A DNA stretch of 64,000 nt from Motacilla alba alba (GCF_015832195.1 NC_052019.1:41233016-41297015); one strand, 5' to 3'; positions 1 through 13,700 are shown, numbered from the stretch's first letter. The notes: generated by a model not told the origin, from the letters alone. Translations and numbers: made by a program.

Positions 1-2242
1 ATGGCTGATTCTATTATGGGGCTTGTGCATTATCTCCTTCTGTAATCTCAGTTGTTTGCTTTGGGGATCTTCCGTCTTGAAGATTTACAGTGAGCTCTAA
101 AAAGAGGAGAAGCCAAACTGGGATTATATGTTGTGTGACAGCTCTGTTTGGAGGCCCAGTGAAAGGATGGGAGAAAGGCATCAATGAGGGATTTAAAATA
201 TATGTATTGTTGTTGTTCCCCACAATTTTCTTGGCAATACATGGATTTATAATTTAGGAGTAAAAAATAGATTTAGAAGGCTGACATCATGGAGACTTGA
301 TCCTGCTGGCTGTCTCATTTCTGCAGCTTGAGTACATCTGGCCTCTGGTTGAAAACACCTGAAATCTTTCTGTGTTCAGCTACTCCTACGTACTCTAAAT
401 CAAGCATTCTCTGTTGTATAAACTTGGGTTAAAACAGACTGTCGTTTTCTGAATTAAATTTAATTTGTCTAATGCTGGTAGGAAGGACTGGATTTTTCCA
501 TATGCTCTAGTAAAGCTCCTGCCTTTTAGAAGGAAGACTGGACAATAATGTGAGCTAAGGAAGCAAACATTGAAAAGATCAGTGCCTTTTTTCTTACTAC
601 TATGGCTGATGATTTTTTTTGTGTGTTTGTTATTTTTTATCGTGTACATTTTTATACTCTCCTTTTGACGATATAACTATTTGCTTTTCTAAACTTGTTA
701 AATATATCTATTTTTACCAAAGGTATTTAATATTCTTTTTTTTTTATGTATTACAACCTAGATCAACTATTTTTTAGTTTTGTGAGACTTTAAAGCCAGA
801 CTTATACAGTTGGTGGAACAGAGATGTGACTACAGTGGGAAAGAAGCATGATCTCTTTGCAGTTTGTTTCTACAAAGTGAAAAGTACAGTTTTTTACCTG
901 GATGCACAGTTATAGTAGACAGAGATGTGTGGATGAAGCTCTAAGCTTGCTAGCTCCATGAGACTAAAAATATGAGAGACAGAGGTTACTATAACCAGTT
1001 TCAAAAGTTGACTTTAAAAATTCCCTCTCTCCATACTGTCCTTTGCTCAGGTAGAAAAGAAATGAGCATAGATGGATGCATTCTGGCTTGTTTAACTCTT
1101 TAATTTCTTTAAAGGAGAATGATCTACAATGTAAGAAAAGAAACTTGTGGCTTGCAGCCATCATGATGCATCATGGTCATGGGAAGGCAGCCTTGTCAAT
1201 GGTGAAGTGTATGGTTTTCCATTGACAGAAACAGCTGCTTAAGTACTGCTCACTCACAGGAACGTAACACTCTGCAGTGCAGTCTGATGAACTCTATGGT
1301 ATCGTTCTTCTGTATGTTTTATTCTTTAACCCATTCACTTATCCCACCCCATGCAAATTGAAAAGGAAACAGTAAAGTATTTTTGCTTGTAAAATGCTTT
1401 AACATTATGCCTAGTTTATTTTTTTTTTGACTATTGGATTTTCAGATTGTAATGAATCACAAAATAAAGTAATAATGCTAATTTTGGGAGAATAAATGTT
1501 TCAGTGTGATTGCATATTTGTACCTGTCAGTATACAATTTAATGGGAAAAGTTAGGATGGTGATTTCCTCCTTTGAAAATCAGCTCTGAAAACAAAAGTC
1601 TTCTGTTACCAAGACTTCCACTTGCTTTATTACTTCTGAGTTACTGTAAATGCACAAGAAGAAAAAGGAAAGGAATTAATGTGATGCTATTTGTACAAAC
1701 ATTCAAAATGTTCAAAATTGTGTGGATGTGAAGCCATCAGATTGAAATAACATCTTCTATTATTGTTTCCATAGTGAAAATGAATTCTGATGAAAGTTTG
1801 GGTTTTTTGCAAGCTAGAATGACTTTCTGATACCAGTTTTGGAAAATGTTCAGGTGGCTTCTAATTTTGCCCCCACCCTCAAAAACCTACTCAGTAAGAA
1901 AAATTTCTGGTGTAAAGGTGACATATAATTTTCCAGTCTGAATATTAACCCTGTATCAGAATACAGAGTTATGGTCACACAAAAAAAAACAAAAAAAAAA
2001 AAAAAAAACCCAAAAAAACAAAAAACCTGGTTTAATTGAGTTTTGAGTCTTTGACCAGAAGTGTTTTGTAGGGATGTTTAGGATGTTTTTGCATTAATGT
2101 TGTCCTTTTTTTTTTTTTAATTTAAAGATGTTTTGAACAGCAAGTCAAGGAATCAAAAAAAATGTAATTCCATTACAGAAGATTCTGCTGTAGGAAATGC
2201 AGGAGGTCTCATACTCTCTGTAGACTTGCTAGGAGAAAAAGG
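1..2242. other. AT-rich noncoding sequence, no gene seen
   Basis: No coding region is supported here. Open frames are short, lie in several overlapping frames and resemble no protein family I know. The sequence is AT-rich with several T runs (for example near 610, 735 and 2108) and scattered AATAAA-like hexamers that are expected by chance at this composition. An A-rich tract near 1977-2030 is listed separately. Regulatory or short exonic elements cannot be excluded from sequence alone. Confidence 0.7.
1977..2030. repeat. A-rich low-complexity tract
   Basis: This stretch is almost entirely A, interrupted by single C residues and one CCC. It includes an uninterrupted run of about 18 A. It could be a slippage-expanded low-complexity tract or the degraded poly(A) tail of a + strand retrocopy. 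The sequence just upstream shows no recognisable element, so simple low complexity is the safer reading. Confidence 0.85.
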
Positions 2243-2816
2243 ATGGTCATGAATTTTGGAGTAGGTATTTGGTGGCAGCAGAGTAATGGGGAGTTTCTGG
2301 AACCATGTGGGATATGGAGAGTATGTTTTCCAAATGTCACAAGTAGTTTTTTTTCCTATTGCCCCCCTCTGGCTCACTTTCTTCATTGCCAGTTCCTTGA
2401 AACAGTTTCCTCCCCGACTGCTTGCTATGGACCTGTGTCTGAGCTCCTTACCACTCTGCTCTTTGCATCACCTTCACACCATTTCTGTTTGCCACCCTCT
2501 TTGCCAAGCATTGTTGAGCTCTGTGCCTCCCCCTTGTCTCCATGCTCAGGCTTTGTCTTCTCACTACTTCTGCCAGGACTTCATTTTTCTACCTCTCCTT
2601 AGATCTTCAGGAGATTTGGCACTTCACCTCCTCCCTAGCGGAGAGAGTCTGGAGAGGCTCATTTCTCCTACAGGAGGGGATGTAGGAAAGGCACCAGCTG
2701 AGGGGAGCAGTGAAGGGTGCAGTTCTCCTGCTTGGTGCTGCATCCTGGGTCCTGCCAGGCAGAGCAGCTGCTCCTGGCGTGGGTGGCTTCCAAGCAAAAG
2801 GTGTGGTAAAAACTGA
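2243..2816 (+). other. C/T-rich block with long overlapping open frames
   Basis: This block is visibly richer in G+C than its surroundings. Its first half (about 2340-2602) is strongly pyrimidine-biased on the + strand. Two overlapping + strand frames stay open, one for 176 codons (2286-2816) and one for 119 codons (2243-2602). The translations are rich in Leu, Ser, Cys and Pro, have no recognisable domain, and overlap each other, which argues for low stop density rather than selection. The pyrimidine tract ends in CTCCTTAG at 2595-2602, which resembles a splice acceptor, so an exon just downstream is possible. I do not call a gene. Confidence 0.45.
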
Positions 2817-5800
2817 CTGAAGATATTAATAATGAATTGCTAACAAGCAGCTAACAGTGCCTTTCACAGCGACAGGTAATGGCAGCTTAATGCCAAGGAT
2901 GTGTGGAAATAGATTGACATAAGTGGGTAGTAAGCCTTTTCTAATGTGGAATAGAATTTGCAAGTTTTGATGTTACATCTTTGTGGAGATTTTTTTAAAA
3001 TGTTGCTGTGTATTTTGAGCCATAAATTCCTGAATTACATTCATGTAAGCATCAGTGTTTGGCAATAATGGCTGTTTCTAATGAGTCTAAACAGTAGAAA
3101 CAACCAAGTAGAATAAAGTAGCTGCTGTAAACAGACAAAATCAAAATAACACAGTCTGGATTTTGTAGGTTTTATCCTATGCCCAATAAATGTCTTCAGT
3201 CAAAAGTAATTGTTCCCCCCAGAGGAATAGGTGGGGGAGCTGATGACTGATGTTGAGCCCTGTTTTTATGGATTCTGTAGATACTCACATTCCTGGAACC
3301 CTCCTGTCTGCTGTGGCCAGCATGGGAGTCATGGAGAAGCACCAAATTTTTACTCACCAAGGGCGGTACTGCAGATCTCTTGGCTCTTAAAAGACTTTAA
3401 GTGTTTTTTGCTCTTTGTCTGCCTGGTTGAACAGGCTTACAGCTCTTTTCAGCAGAAGAGGAGAAAAAAAAAATGTGGATGATAGAACAGAGTGTGTAGA
3501 GAAAAAAAGATAGAAACACAAATATTGGTTTTTTTTTATTAATTAGTGCATCAGCTAATGCAAGCTGTTACTTGATTTCCTTTCTAAGAAAGAACTGTGT
3601 CAAAACTCTTAAAAATTTTCAATTCAGATGCTAGCTGCTTAAATAGTCTCATTTTGACTACTTAAATTCTGAAAATAAAAATTATAAACATTTGCATTGA
3701 CATTTACATTGTAAACATTTCTGATTGACTTCTGAAGATACAGTAATAGTGCTACTGTTCAAGGCTTTCTCACCAAACCTCATGCAGACATGCTAAAGAA
3801 TCATGGTTGCATTATTCTTGTTCAAACCAGGTGCTGAAGTTAAGTAGACCAAATTTTCTGACTCTGTGATATGATATTTTAATTTCTTTCACCAAGATTG
3901 CTCTTTTTATCACTTTTTGCATGGGATGCTTTATCAATTTGCCTTTGAAAGTCCTTTTGTGCACCTTTTAAACCAAAGAACAGTGGCTTTGTTTATTTGT
4001 CAAAATCACATTGTAAAAGAATGGCTGCTTAATTCAGCATGAATTGGACAAACTTTTCAGAGAAGACAATTTGCCTGTTGCCTCACTGGAATTCTTCCAG
4101 ACTGTTGTAAGAAAGATAAGTTTACAGCTCAGTCATGGGAGAAAGATGACAGCTTTTTTTGCAATTGTGATAGTACATAAGCTATATTCCTGCTCTGAAT
4201 CTTGCTCTGTGTCAGCCTTCATTGAGCTGGTCTGTCTTCATCAAGTACAGAGGCAAAGCCTGGCCCTCCCAGCTGAGGCAGCTCTGTTTGGTGCATAAGG
4301 TTCATCAATGAGAATACTTCAAACACAGGCCTGTTTTCTGAACAAAACATTGCTTTCTCAAAGAGTCTTAAGGAGTTCTGAGTCTGGAATGGCTTTCCAC
4401 ATAGCTGATATGGCCAGCTTTTTTTTTTGCCTAATGAAGTAAAGACAGAAGTGCCAGTTTGGCAATAAGAAGCCCTTATTGCCTTCTTCAGATTCTGCTT
4501 CACTGAAGACAGATCCAAGCCAACTTGTATCTGGTGTCTCTCCTGTTTAGGGTGATTGATAAACCACATCTCAGTAGACTTGCTTTCCTTTCACTATGCA
4601 GAATCCCAGTAAATTGGCAAGGTTGGGAAGTTTATCTGTCTTTGTCCTGTTTCACACATCTGTGGGGTGGGTCTTGTCTCAGACATGAAACTAAAATTTA
4701 TTTAAGAGTGAAGGCCATAATGTTTAGGATTACTTGACAAACAGCATCACACAGTGATCAGAACAATTAGCAACTTTGAGACTCAAAAGATACTAAAATG
4801 AACTTCACTACCTTGTTCAAAAGGCTTCATTTAGAGACTGAGAAGAAGAAAATGTTTTGAACTTTGATTTCACTCTTTTAGAGGTTTTCCACAATTTTGG
4901 AATAGTGGCTGCTTTTCACCCTCATGTATAGTTTTTTGATTCTGTATTCTTTTGTCATAAATTGAGTGTTTACCCTCAAAAACAGTAAACACATAAGTCT
5001 CTATTTCCTCAGGTTCTAAAAGGCTGGACCCCCTGATTCTTTCAGCCTTCAGCGTGGCATCTCTTTTATTGTGACTAATATACTTTTCAGTAAGGAGAAA
5101 TCACTGACCTGGGTACCATGTGGCATCTTTATGCTTGAAGGCTAAGCAGACTTTTGGTGTACTTGCAGAGAGGAGGTGTCAGGCAGGAATTGTCTTTTTT
5201 GGTGCCTTCACATAATTGAAAAGTTACAGCAGACTAGCTGAAGGGGGTATGGAATTCAAAGTAACAAAATTCCACCACTGTTCTCCAGAAAGGAGACGCC
5301 CCACCATTAAAATGCTCAAAAATAAGTGTGTTTACCTGTGACTCACTTTAGTTACTTTTCATGTCTCATGTTGAAGGTAAGTGCTGAAAGACAAGGCATA
5401 TTTGAGCTATAAAATCTTTTTCATCCAGAGCCATAAGGAACTAACTATAACAACAATCTTACTCTGTGTTATGCTGTGTAGTTAAATATTGGAGTTTAAG
5501 CACAAATTTCTGATACGGTCAGAATCAACTTCCCCCTGGCTGAGGAGCAGGTGAGAGGGCATCCTTTCCTGATAATTTTACTGCATCTGTCTCTTTGGGA
5601 AGCAGTCTGTACATATATGTGGGATATGGTTAGCATATGGTCCTTGGTGACAGACTGGCTTCCACTTAAAAAGCTGGTAATTGATTATGCAGAATTAGGA
5701 TTGAATTCATTTTCTTATGAATAAGAAGAGAAGTGAAAGGCCTGTGTTGCCTTATACCAAGTGCTCATCTAGTACAGTGTTCTTGTCTCTATTCATGGTG

Positions 5801-6705
5801 ATCATTGATGAAAGCATGCTTGAAAGTATGCTATGTTTTCCAAATTCCATAGATCGGCAGTTTAGGACTTCTTTAGCCAGAGTTTGAATTACAGCCCATA
5901 ACATCCTCAGGAGGAGCTGTAAAACACAGCCCACATTAAATAAATGAATGTGTCTTTTGCATTATGTGATCCCAGCGTGCTGCAATTCAGCACAGGCTCT
6001 GCCTCACAGAAAATGGTTATCATAAGTGTCTTAAACTTGATTTCCTGGGCTGAATAGGTTCAAAAGGAACAGATTAGCTGTTTCACTACCAACAAGGCAG
6101 TGGAATATTGAAGTAACTCTTTTACACAGGAGATGCAACACACTTCTTGCATGCACTGTGAAGTGTTCAATAGAAGTAATAAAAGTGTCATATAGACTAA
6201 TTAGTTTCAGGAAGAATAGAAAAAGGTTACTAAATGCTCTTTTGCAAAGCATTGTTAGTATATATATTTCCTACGGTACATTTCATTGTACCCAGGGCAT
6301 CACTCAGGTTGAACAATCTTTTCTAATACATTTGGAATATTCTTCTTTTTTTTCCCCATCACTTTCAGGTAAATTAAAATATTAGCAATTTTTGGTGCTG
6401 AAATTTTGACTATTGCTGGCAACAGTTCAAGAAGTATTGGAGGCAACCTTTAAAGCATAGCCATTGCTAAACAGAGGTGATGTGCTACCATCTAAAACAA
6501 AAGAGATGAAATTATGGCCTAAACCACAATCTGTGACTGTGAGCAATGCCTTTCAGCCACCTTGGCAATTGTACATTTCCAGTAGTTTATTGGTGTTCCA
6601 TGGTAATGCCAAAGTAATGTAACTTTTTTCCTACCTGTAAAAATAAGGATTTATTCCATTCAATCAATGAAACTAAATTAGACATCTATGTTAGAGAAGC
6701 TAATG
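2817..6705. other. AT-rich noncoding sequence, no gene seen
   Basis: This interval has dispersed T runs and no recognisable transposon or coding exon. Its longest open frame is a 116-codon antisense frame at 4219-4569, with no family resemblance. There is a 90-codon-class cluster of overlapping short frames on both strands near 6030-6390, as expected by chance in this composition. Nothing in it suggests an RNA gene. Confidence 0.65.
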
Positions 6706-7770
6706 AAGTGTGGGCTGGATGAGCTGGCAGTGAGGTAGATTGGAAACTGGACAGAGTTTGTGGTCAGGCCAGAAGAAACTCCAGTGGGAGAGCAGTGAGT
6801 GTGCCTCCAGGGTCGGTAGTGGGTCCAGTCCTGCTCAGCATCTTCATCGATGCTCTGGATGTGGGGGCAGAGTGAGTGTGCCCTCAAGAAATTTGTAGAT
6901 GACTCCTAACAGGGAAGAGTGGCTGATGCACCAGAGGGTTGTGCTGCTGTGTAGAGGGTCTTTGACAGGCTGGAGAAAGGGACTACAGGAACCTCATGAA
7001 ATTCAGCAAAGTGAAGTGCAAAGTCCTGCATCTGGAGAGGAACAACCCTAGGCACCAATATATGCCAGGGGCTGCCCAGCTGGAAAGCTGCTTTGCACAA
7101 AAAGATCTGAAGGTCCTTCCTGGTGGACACCAAGTTGAACATGAGCCAGCAATGTGCACCTGTGGCAAAGAAGGCTAATGGTGTCCTGGGCTGCATTAGG
7201 AAGAGTGCTGCCAGCAGGGAGAGGGAGCCAAGCCTTCCTCTCTACTCAGCACTGCTGAGGGGATACCTGGAGTGCTGTGTCCGGTTCTGGGCTCCCCAGT
7301 ACAAGAGGGACGTGTACGTACTGGGGAGAGTGCAGCAAAAGTCCACTAAGATAATAAGGGACTGGAGAACTTCCTGCATGAAAAACAGCTCAGAGAGGTG
7401 TGAATGTGGACCCTGAAAAGGAAAAGGCTTGAGGGGGATCTCATCAATTTGTACAAATTACTGAAAGTGCAAAGGGGATGGAGCCAGGTTCTCTTCAGCA
7501 TTGCCCAGTAATTGACAGGACCAGAGGCAATGGACACAAACTGAAAAGCAGGAGTTTCCCTCTAAACATCAAGAAAGGCTTTCTCACTGTGAGGGTAACA
7601 CAGCACTGGTAGAGTTTTCACAAAGAGATTTTTGAGTCTCCCTGCTTGTAGATATTCAAAAGGCACCTGGACATGTATGTGGACAACTGGCTGCAGGTGG
7701 CCCAGTTTGAGCAAAGAACTGGAGCCACATGATTTCCAGGGATCCCTTCCAACGTCAGCCTTTCTGTGAA
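6706..7770 (+). mobile_element. CR1 LINE retrotransposon, 5'-truncated and decayed
   Basis: About 1.06 kb matches the familiar 3' half of avian CR1 elements: the end of the reverse transcriptase ORF2 followed by the short 3' UTR. At 6804-6860 the + strand reads PPGSVVGPVLLSIFIDALD, a clear relic of the RT motif usually of the form PQGSVLGPVLFxIFINDLD. At 6885-6909 it reads FVDDS followed by a stop, which corresponds to the FADD catalytic box. A small length change between the two motifs shifts the frame, and in-frame stops follow, so the copy is dead. Downstream are CR1 landmarks such as the segment encoding [21 protein letters not shown] (about 7137-7200). The 3' end is a degraded TTCTGTGAA at 7762-7770. 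It is inserted in + orientation with the usual 5' truncation of CR1 and no obvious target-site duplication. The subfamily was not determined. Confidence 0.95.
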
Positions 7771-10700
7771 TAGCACACATATAATTTCCACAAACATTAA
7801 ATCTTCGTCTTAACACTGAGATATTCAACTCCTCATAGAACAAAGAATTAATAAGCAGAAAGTCAAGTACTTTCTTAAGCTGAAAGGATATACCTAGGCA
7901 TCAAATTGCCTTGTAATGTTTATGATCTGATAAATTCTTCAGTTTCTCCCAGAAAAAGCTTCTAAGGGTTTATATCTGCTTTGTTAATCATTGTTTTCAA
8001 GATAAAAACTGAAGATAAGGATGTGAAATAATAGTACGTTATGTGATAGGAAATGGCCTATATCTAGGCCAATATCCTGTGTGAAATCACACCTTTATTT
8101 TTCAAGTAAGATCAAGTTTCTTGTATAAGCAATAGCCTTTGAACTCTTACCAAATTTTTTACTTAACAGTTTCTTCGTGTTTTGGTTTTGCTTTATGTAG
8201 CACATAAGAACATAGACATTTTCCCCTCATACTTGCTAGCAGTACTTTGCCCTGACAAAAGATACCTCATGGGAGCAAATAGAGAATGTGCGTTTCAAGT
8301 CATTTGGGAAATGACGTCAGAGCAATTTTATGGCAGGTTGTCCAGGGGCAGCAATGCCAGGAATGGTGCCACACAGGATGATGATAACCATCAACTCACA
8401 GATAGGCCACTATGTAAATACCCACCGGATGCAGGGCTGGGGACCAGTACCCCTGGGAGTCAACAGTGGAAAGGATGCACTTCTTCAAAGTTGATATTGT
8501 CCTCGATTTACTTTGAGAAAATATGCAAAGGCAAATGACATCATCACAGCCTTCCTGAAAGGGGAAAAAAATGAAGAGCTAGTTAAACTATTCTAATACT
8601 TAAAAATTCTTTTCACCCAATGGGAATGTGAAAAAACAATAGAGCTTTTAAGCAATGTTGCAGTTCCCTTTGCCCATGCTCTAGGCATTTAGATCAGTAA
8701 AGACAGCATTCTTTCCAGTGTGAAAGCAGTGAACAAGGTTCTCTATATAAATAATTTACTCTACAAGAGTACCTGAATTAACATATTACTGCTATGCTGA
8801 CCACAACCAACCATGTAAAAGCACTTTGTGTGGTGGGTTGAAATTGTTGCCTTAAATGTGGTAGCACAGTTCACAACTTTTTAAAGAAACCTTAATGGAA
8901 CCTTTTAGAATTTTGGCTGCCATTGCAGAATCCTCGGAGGTCACTCAGAGGGACAGCAGCAGTGAAAAACTTCTTTGTGACCTTTGGGACAGTTTTAAAC
9001 AGTGAGGTCAGGACAGCAATCTTATTGAAATGTAAGAAAATATGTCAGGTACAGGTTTATTTTTAAGCTTTAAGAAGATGGCTTGAGACACCGTTCCCTG
9101 TTGGCAGAAAGGGGACTCATTCCTGAGCTAGGATTGGTTTGTCTCTTAAAACTTAAATTTTCTTTCTTTTCATAGCAAAATCTAACAAGATTAAAATAGA
9201 AATCTTGTAATCTAATATTTAACTTTATTTGCTTTCATATATTCTTTTTGTGCACATCCTTCTGTGTTGCAAGCAGTGTATCAGGACTGCCTGAACTGGC
9301 GCATATTCTTCCTGCCTACAAGCTGTGCTAATGGGCCTCAGAAAGTAGAAACAGTCTTTTTTGGATGTTTGAGATCAGCATCAGTGTAGTCAAGCAATAA
9401 AATTAGTAAGTGGAGAAGAACAGCTAGTCCATGCCAAACAATTTTAAAAAAGCTCAGTATCTCTACAGATGAAAAATGGAAGAGTCAGAGGAACTCTTTA
9501 CAGACATAAATGTAAGGTAAGCATCTCTTGAGAGCTGATGGGCTGTGGGGTTTGACTTTATTACTGCCTTTGAAAATCTGAAAATCTCCCCTTTGAGCAA
9601 AGAAAAATGGCATCAGAAACTAATCTTTGAAAAGAGACTGTGGTGTAGGAAGACTGAAGAAACTAAGCACAAGGCAAAGGATGGTGTTTACAAAGGAAGC
9701 TGGTTGTGTCTGGGAACTGGTGGTGTTCATTGTTTGAGAAGCTCTCAAGAGATGGGGTGTGCATCTCCATTGCAGGAAGATGAGTTGTGTTTTACACTGC
9801 TCTGAGTCTGCCTGGAAGTGTAGGATGCCAAAAACAAGAATGACAGAGACCTGTTAATGGGCACCTTGGCTCCAGTAGGCTGAAGGGATGTCACTGGTGC
9901 CTATGTAAACGTCTTCTCCAAAGCCACAAAGGCAGGAGGACTCCTGACTGGCTTGGCAAGGGTGTGCCATCTGGGGCAGAAAGCATCTAGGCAGAGGGTA
10001 TGCTGTACTGGGAGAGATCTGCCATGCCTTCACATCTGGGTACCAAATGTGCTGCTCTGGGTGATGTTTCTGTGGATGTGTTGTGAGGTATGGCTTCTCT
10101 CAGGCTATAGAAGGAAACCCATCTCCCAAGGTTCTGTCTGGTTGTCATTACTTTGTCAAGTCATAAGAGAAAAAGCTTCTGTCAGAATGTTTTCCAGTCC
10201 TTTTCTTCTTCTCATTGGAGGCTTTGCTCTCTTTGCCATTCTGCCGTAAGAGTATATCATTGGTTTGAGCTGCAGTTCCCAGTGGTGAGCCAAATGCTCA
10301 GCGGTTCCTATTTCATGTTGTGCTTTGCCTATTTTCTGCAAAGCATAGGGGGAAACATTGCAAGGAGGAGCAGGAATTTGGAGAGGTTTTCTGCTGTTTG
10401 CTGAAAAGCCATTGAAGACTGTAATGAATAGAGCTGGGTTATGGTTGCACATGGCTGAGGAAGACTTCAAGAGGCTGAGAATTTGATTAAAACATTCAAT
10501 ATGCATAAAAACTTAGGGTCAGGCCTGTGATTGAAATTTACTGTGACTGAGCAACTGGATAATATTTAGTTCTAAACAGAAAAAAATGTTTAAATATATT
10601 GGCTATTTCCTAATTATTGGGGCATGGAAACTTTGGCTTCATTCTATTAGCATTTAATTCAGCAAGTCCTAAACCTTTAGAGCTGGAATGATCTGCTGCA

Positions 10701-13700
10701 ATTTCTGTTCAAATGACATGAGTACTTTGAGACTCAAGTCTAGAAAGTCGGAAATTATTTTTAAAAAACTAGCTTGGATACATCTCTTAGAAATTTCCTC
10801 CCACTGTGAAATCAAGAATATCTTTACTTTGAAAGCTAAGTCTTCTGTTTGCTGTATGAAGTTCCTTGGTGTTCTCTCAGCCTATTGTGCTTGATTTCAT
10901 TTTTACTGTAGGTACAGTATTTTCAGTAATTGGAGGTATTATGTTTAATTTTCTGCTGTTTCAAATTTTCTTTTTACTGGAGCTCCAGCAAAATTGTTTA
11001 CCAGAGGTACGTACCGTGAAATATATTTTCTTGTGTTTCCCATGGGTGAAATAAATTGCTTCATGTGGGAAGCATGGAAAAATAACATGATGCATTCATT
11101 CTACAGGGGATCTTTAAAAATATTTTTTTATTTGCAGTGGGATATTCAGCTTTCCACCTAAAATTAGAAAACTTTTTGATGTATACCTTTTTTTCCCCCT
11201 AACATGTTTAGTCCTTTTAGAAGAAATGGAGAGCTTAAAACTATTTCCAAATATGTTGCCTTTTAATTTAGTGACTGTCAAGTTAGTTGTATCAGACATG
11301 TGGCTATGGATTCATTTGCCCAGTTACAAACACAAATAGACCCTTTTTCCTTCTGGGCAGGCACAAAGGCACTTTAGGGAGTATCTGAGGGAAGGGCTGT
11401 GTGTTTCACAGAGCTGCCTGACCCACGTGGCTCCTCACCTCTGGTGCATGACACCTCTGAAGCAAAGTGAAATTTTAGTCCTATTACCATGCACTCCTTC
11501 AGCTGGGGAGAGCTGGGCTGGAGACCTCCCTTCTCCATTTTTTTAATGCTTTTACTGTCTCTTTATATTGACATTTTCCCCGATGTGCAGGAATTGAAAC
11601 CATCATATTTTCTTCATTTTAAGAAGTGGACAGGGGCCCATCAAACAGTCTGCCCTGTTTTCTGCATGGTCTTTTGTCTGCACAGTGTATGGAGCAGGAG
11701 GGCCCTTTTGAAGCAGAAGTGCATGTAAATACCTAAACACACAGGTTGTGCTCAACAGATCACACCACACAGCTGTATAGCTCCTTCACAAATGAATGGA
11801 AGGCTGGAAGGCTACCAGTTTGAATATTAGTCACAGAGAGATACACTTAATTGTAAATTTATTTTTTTTTACCAGCATGAAAATGGAAAAATTGTCCAAA
11901 TAAATGCTGATTTTTGCTTAATGTACTCTCTGCCAAGGTTGGAGTTAGATTGCTATGAGCTCCAAGTGATTTTAAAATCAAATTTCCTTTGATGACAAAG
12001 ACACATTCTAAACTGTGTGCCTATTATCTCTCTTGTGATATTCCATAAACACATTCAATGAACTGGCAGATTTCACAGTAATGATTTGCCCTTTCAGTTT
12101 GCATGGCAAAGTTTCTCTTTTTTCCAGACCAGAACACTAAATATGTCTTGCATTACAAGAAAACTGAGAAATTGAGACTGTGATTCTGAACTACAGATTC
12201 TGTGCTTTTTCTATAAGCAAAGATTGTACTTCCAGGTTTAATGTAATAACATCATCTCCTTCTCCTCAGCCTTCAAGCTGGTAACCTTTCAGACTGGAAA
12301 TCAGCATTATGCTCTTGGTGCCTGGTGAATGGCTGATCTTGGTGAATTGCTGAGCAACTCCCTGTCCCTTCCTTAATTTACCCTGTTGAATGTAGCAGGC
12401 GGTACCCTCTTTTTACAAGGCCCTTTTAATTCTGGATATGGAATTGCAATGCTGAATGCAACTTTATTTGTTATAGGTTGGTTTGGAATAACACCACGTA
12501 GATGAACCCAGGGGAAGACAGAATGAAAGAGAAATGGAATTGCAGAAGTTTTTGTCATGTAATTGAATTACTGTGTAATGGGAGGACAGTGATTTCCCCA
12601 GGCAATTATTTCATGAGGGGCTGAGATGCTGCATGCAGCATTCATAATTTGGAAACTTCTGCTTTCTCACAGTAACCTAGATGGACATTGAAATAGAAGT
12701 GTGGTACCTTTTTGTTTGGATTGGATTTTTTTACCGTGTCTTCATTACTGCAACTTCGTTCCCATATCAGCAGACCTAGTGTTGCACCCTTTTAAGGTTG
12801 CAATGGATTCCACAGTTTGTGGGTTGGTGTGTATCTTCCCTGCTTCAGACACACTCTAGCCTGGCAAATTAACTTTAATTGAAGTGTGAATTGCCTGAAA
12901 AGTCAGGAATTCAGGAAGAGTTGTTTTTCAGTAGTTTGTCTTCCTTGCAGTTTTTTCTTACCACCTGTAGCTTGAAGGGCAATATGGAAATCATTTTACT
13001 TGCTGTGGATTATTTAGACATGTGAGCATAAATGTGAGTGAAATAAATTGGTTTCCTCAGGTCAGATGTCTTTCCTTCACCATGTATGCAATAGATCAGA
13101 AATCCATGTTCAGTATATCACTAACAATCATTTTAATTTCTGGATGGATTTACTAATGATATTTATTCCTGGTTTTAGGGACCATTTTTGATGTAACTAG
13201 GAGAATTTTACACTCTTAGTCTTCTTTATAGAGAAGGCAAATGCTTCTCTCTAACCTAAAACATCTTATGGTGTTCAAATGATTTGCTGAAGAACTTTTT
13301 CTTCTTTTTCACTCCTTTGAGATTGAAAGAAATCCAAATGTATACTTCTTCTGGCAGCTACAAATGCAAAAACTTATCAGCAAGAATACAAAATTTGAGG
13401 CTGAGTATCTAAATAAATGTACTTTAAAAAAGGCCCAAAGCTATGCAGCTTAAATATAACGTGTGGCTCCAGATTGGCACTGGATTGTTGAAAATCTCTG
13501 TGGTATAGTATTAATGTTTCAAAATTAAAAGTGCTATTTCTTTCCATATATATACATGTATTTCCTTATTTGTGCATTCTTGGGCTAGACTTTGCATTTA
13601 GAGTGAAAACATCCCTGGTTCCATCTATGTCTGTTTCAGCTCTTACCTTTAATATGAAATTAGCTTTGTCTTCTTACAATACATTCTTGTTTTATAGACA

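Noticed and set aside
7123..7416. 97-codon + strand open frame
   Set aside because: It lies inside the CR1 element and is a remnant of its ORF2, not a host gene.
8182..8538. 118-codon + strand frame
   Set aside because: No family resemblance and no exon-like boundaries. The length is compatible with chance over 64 kb.
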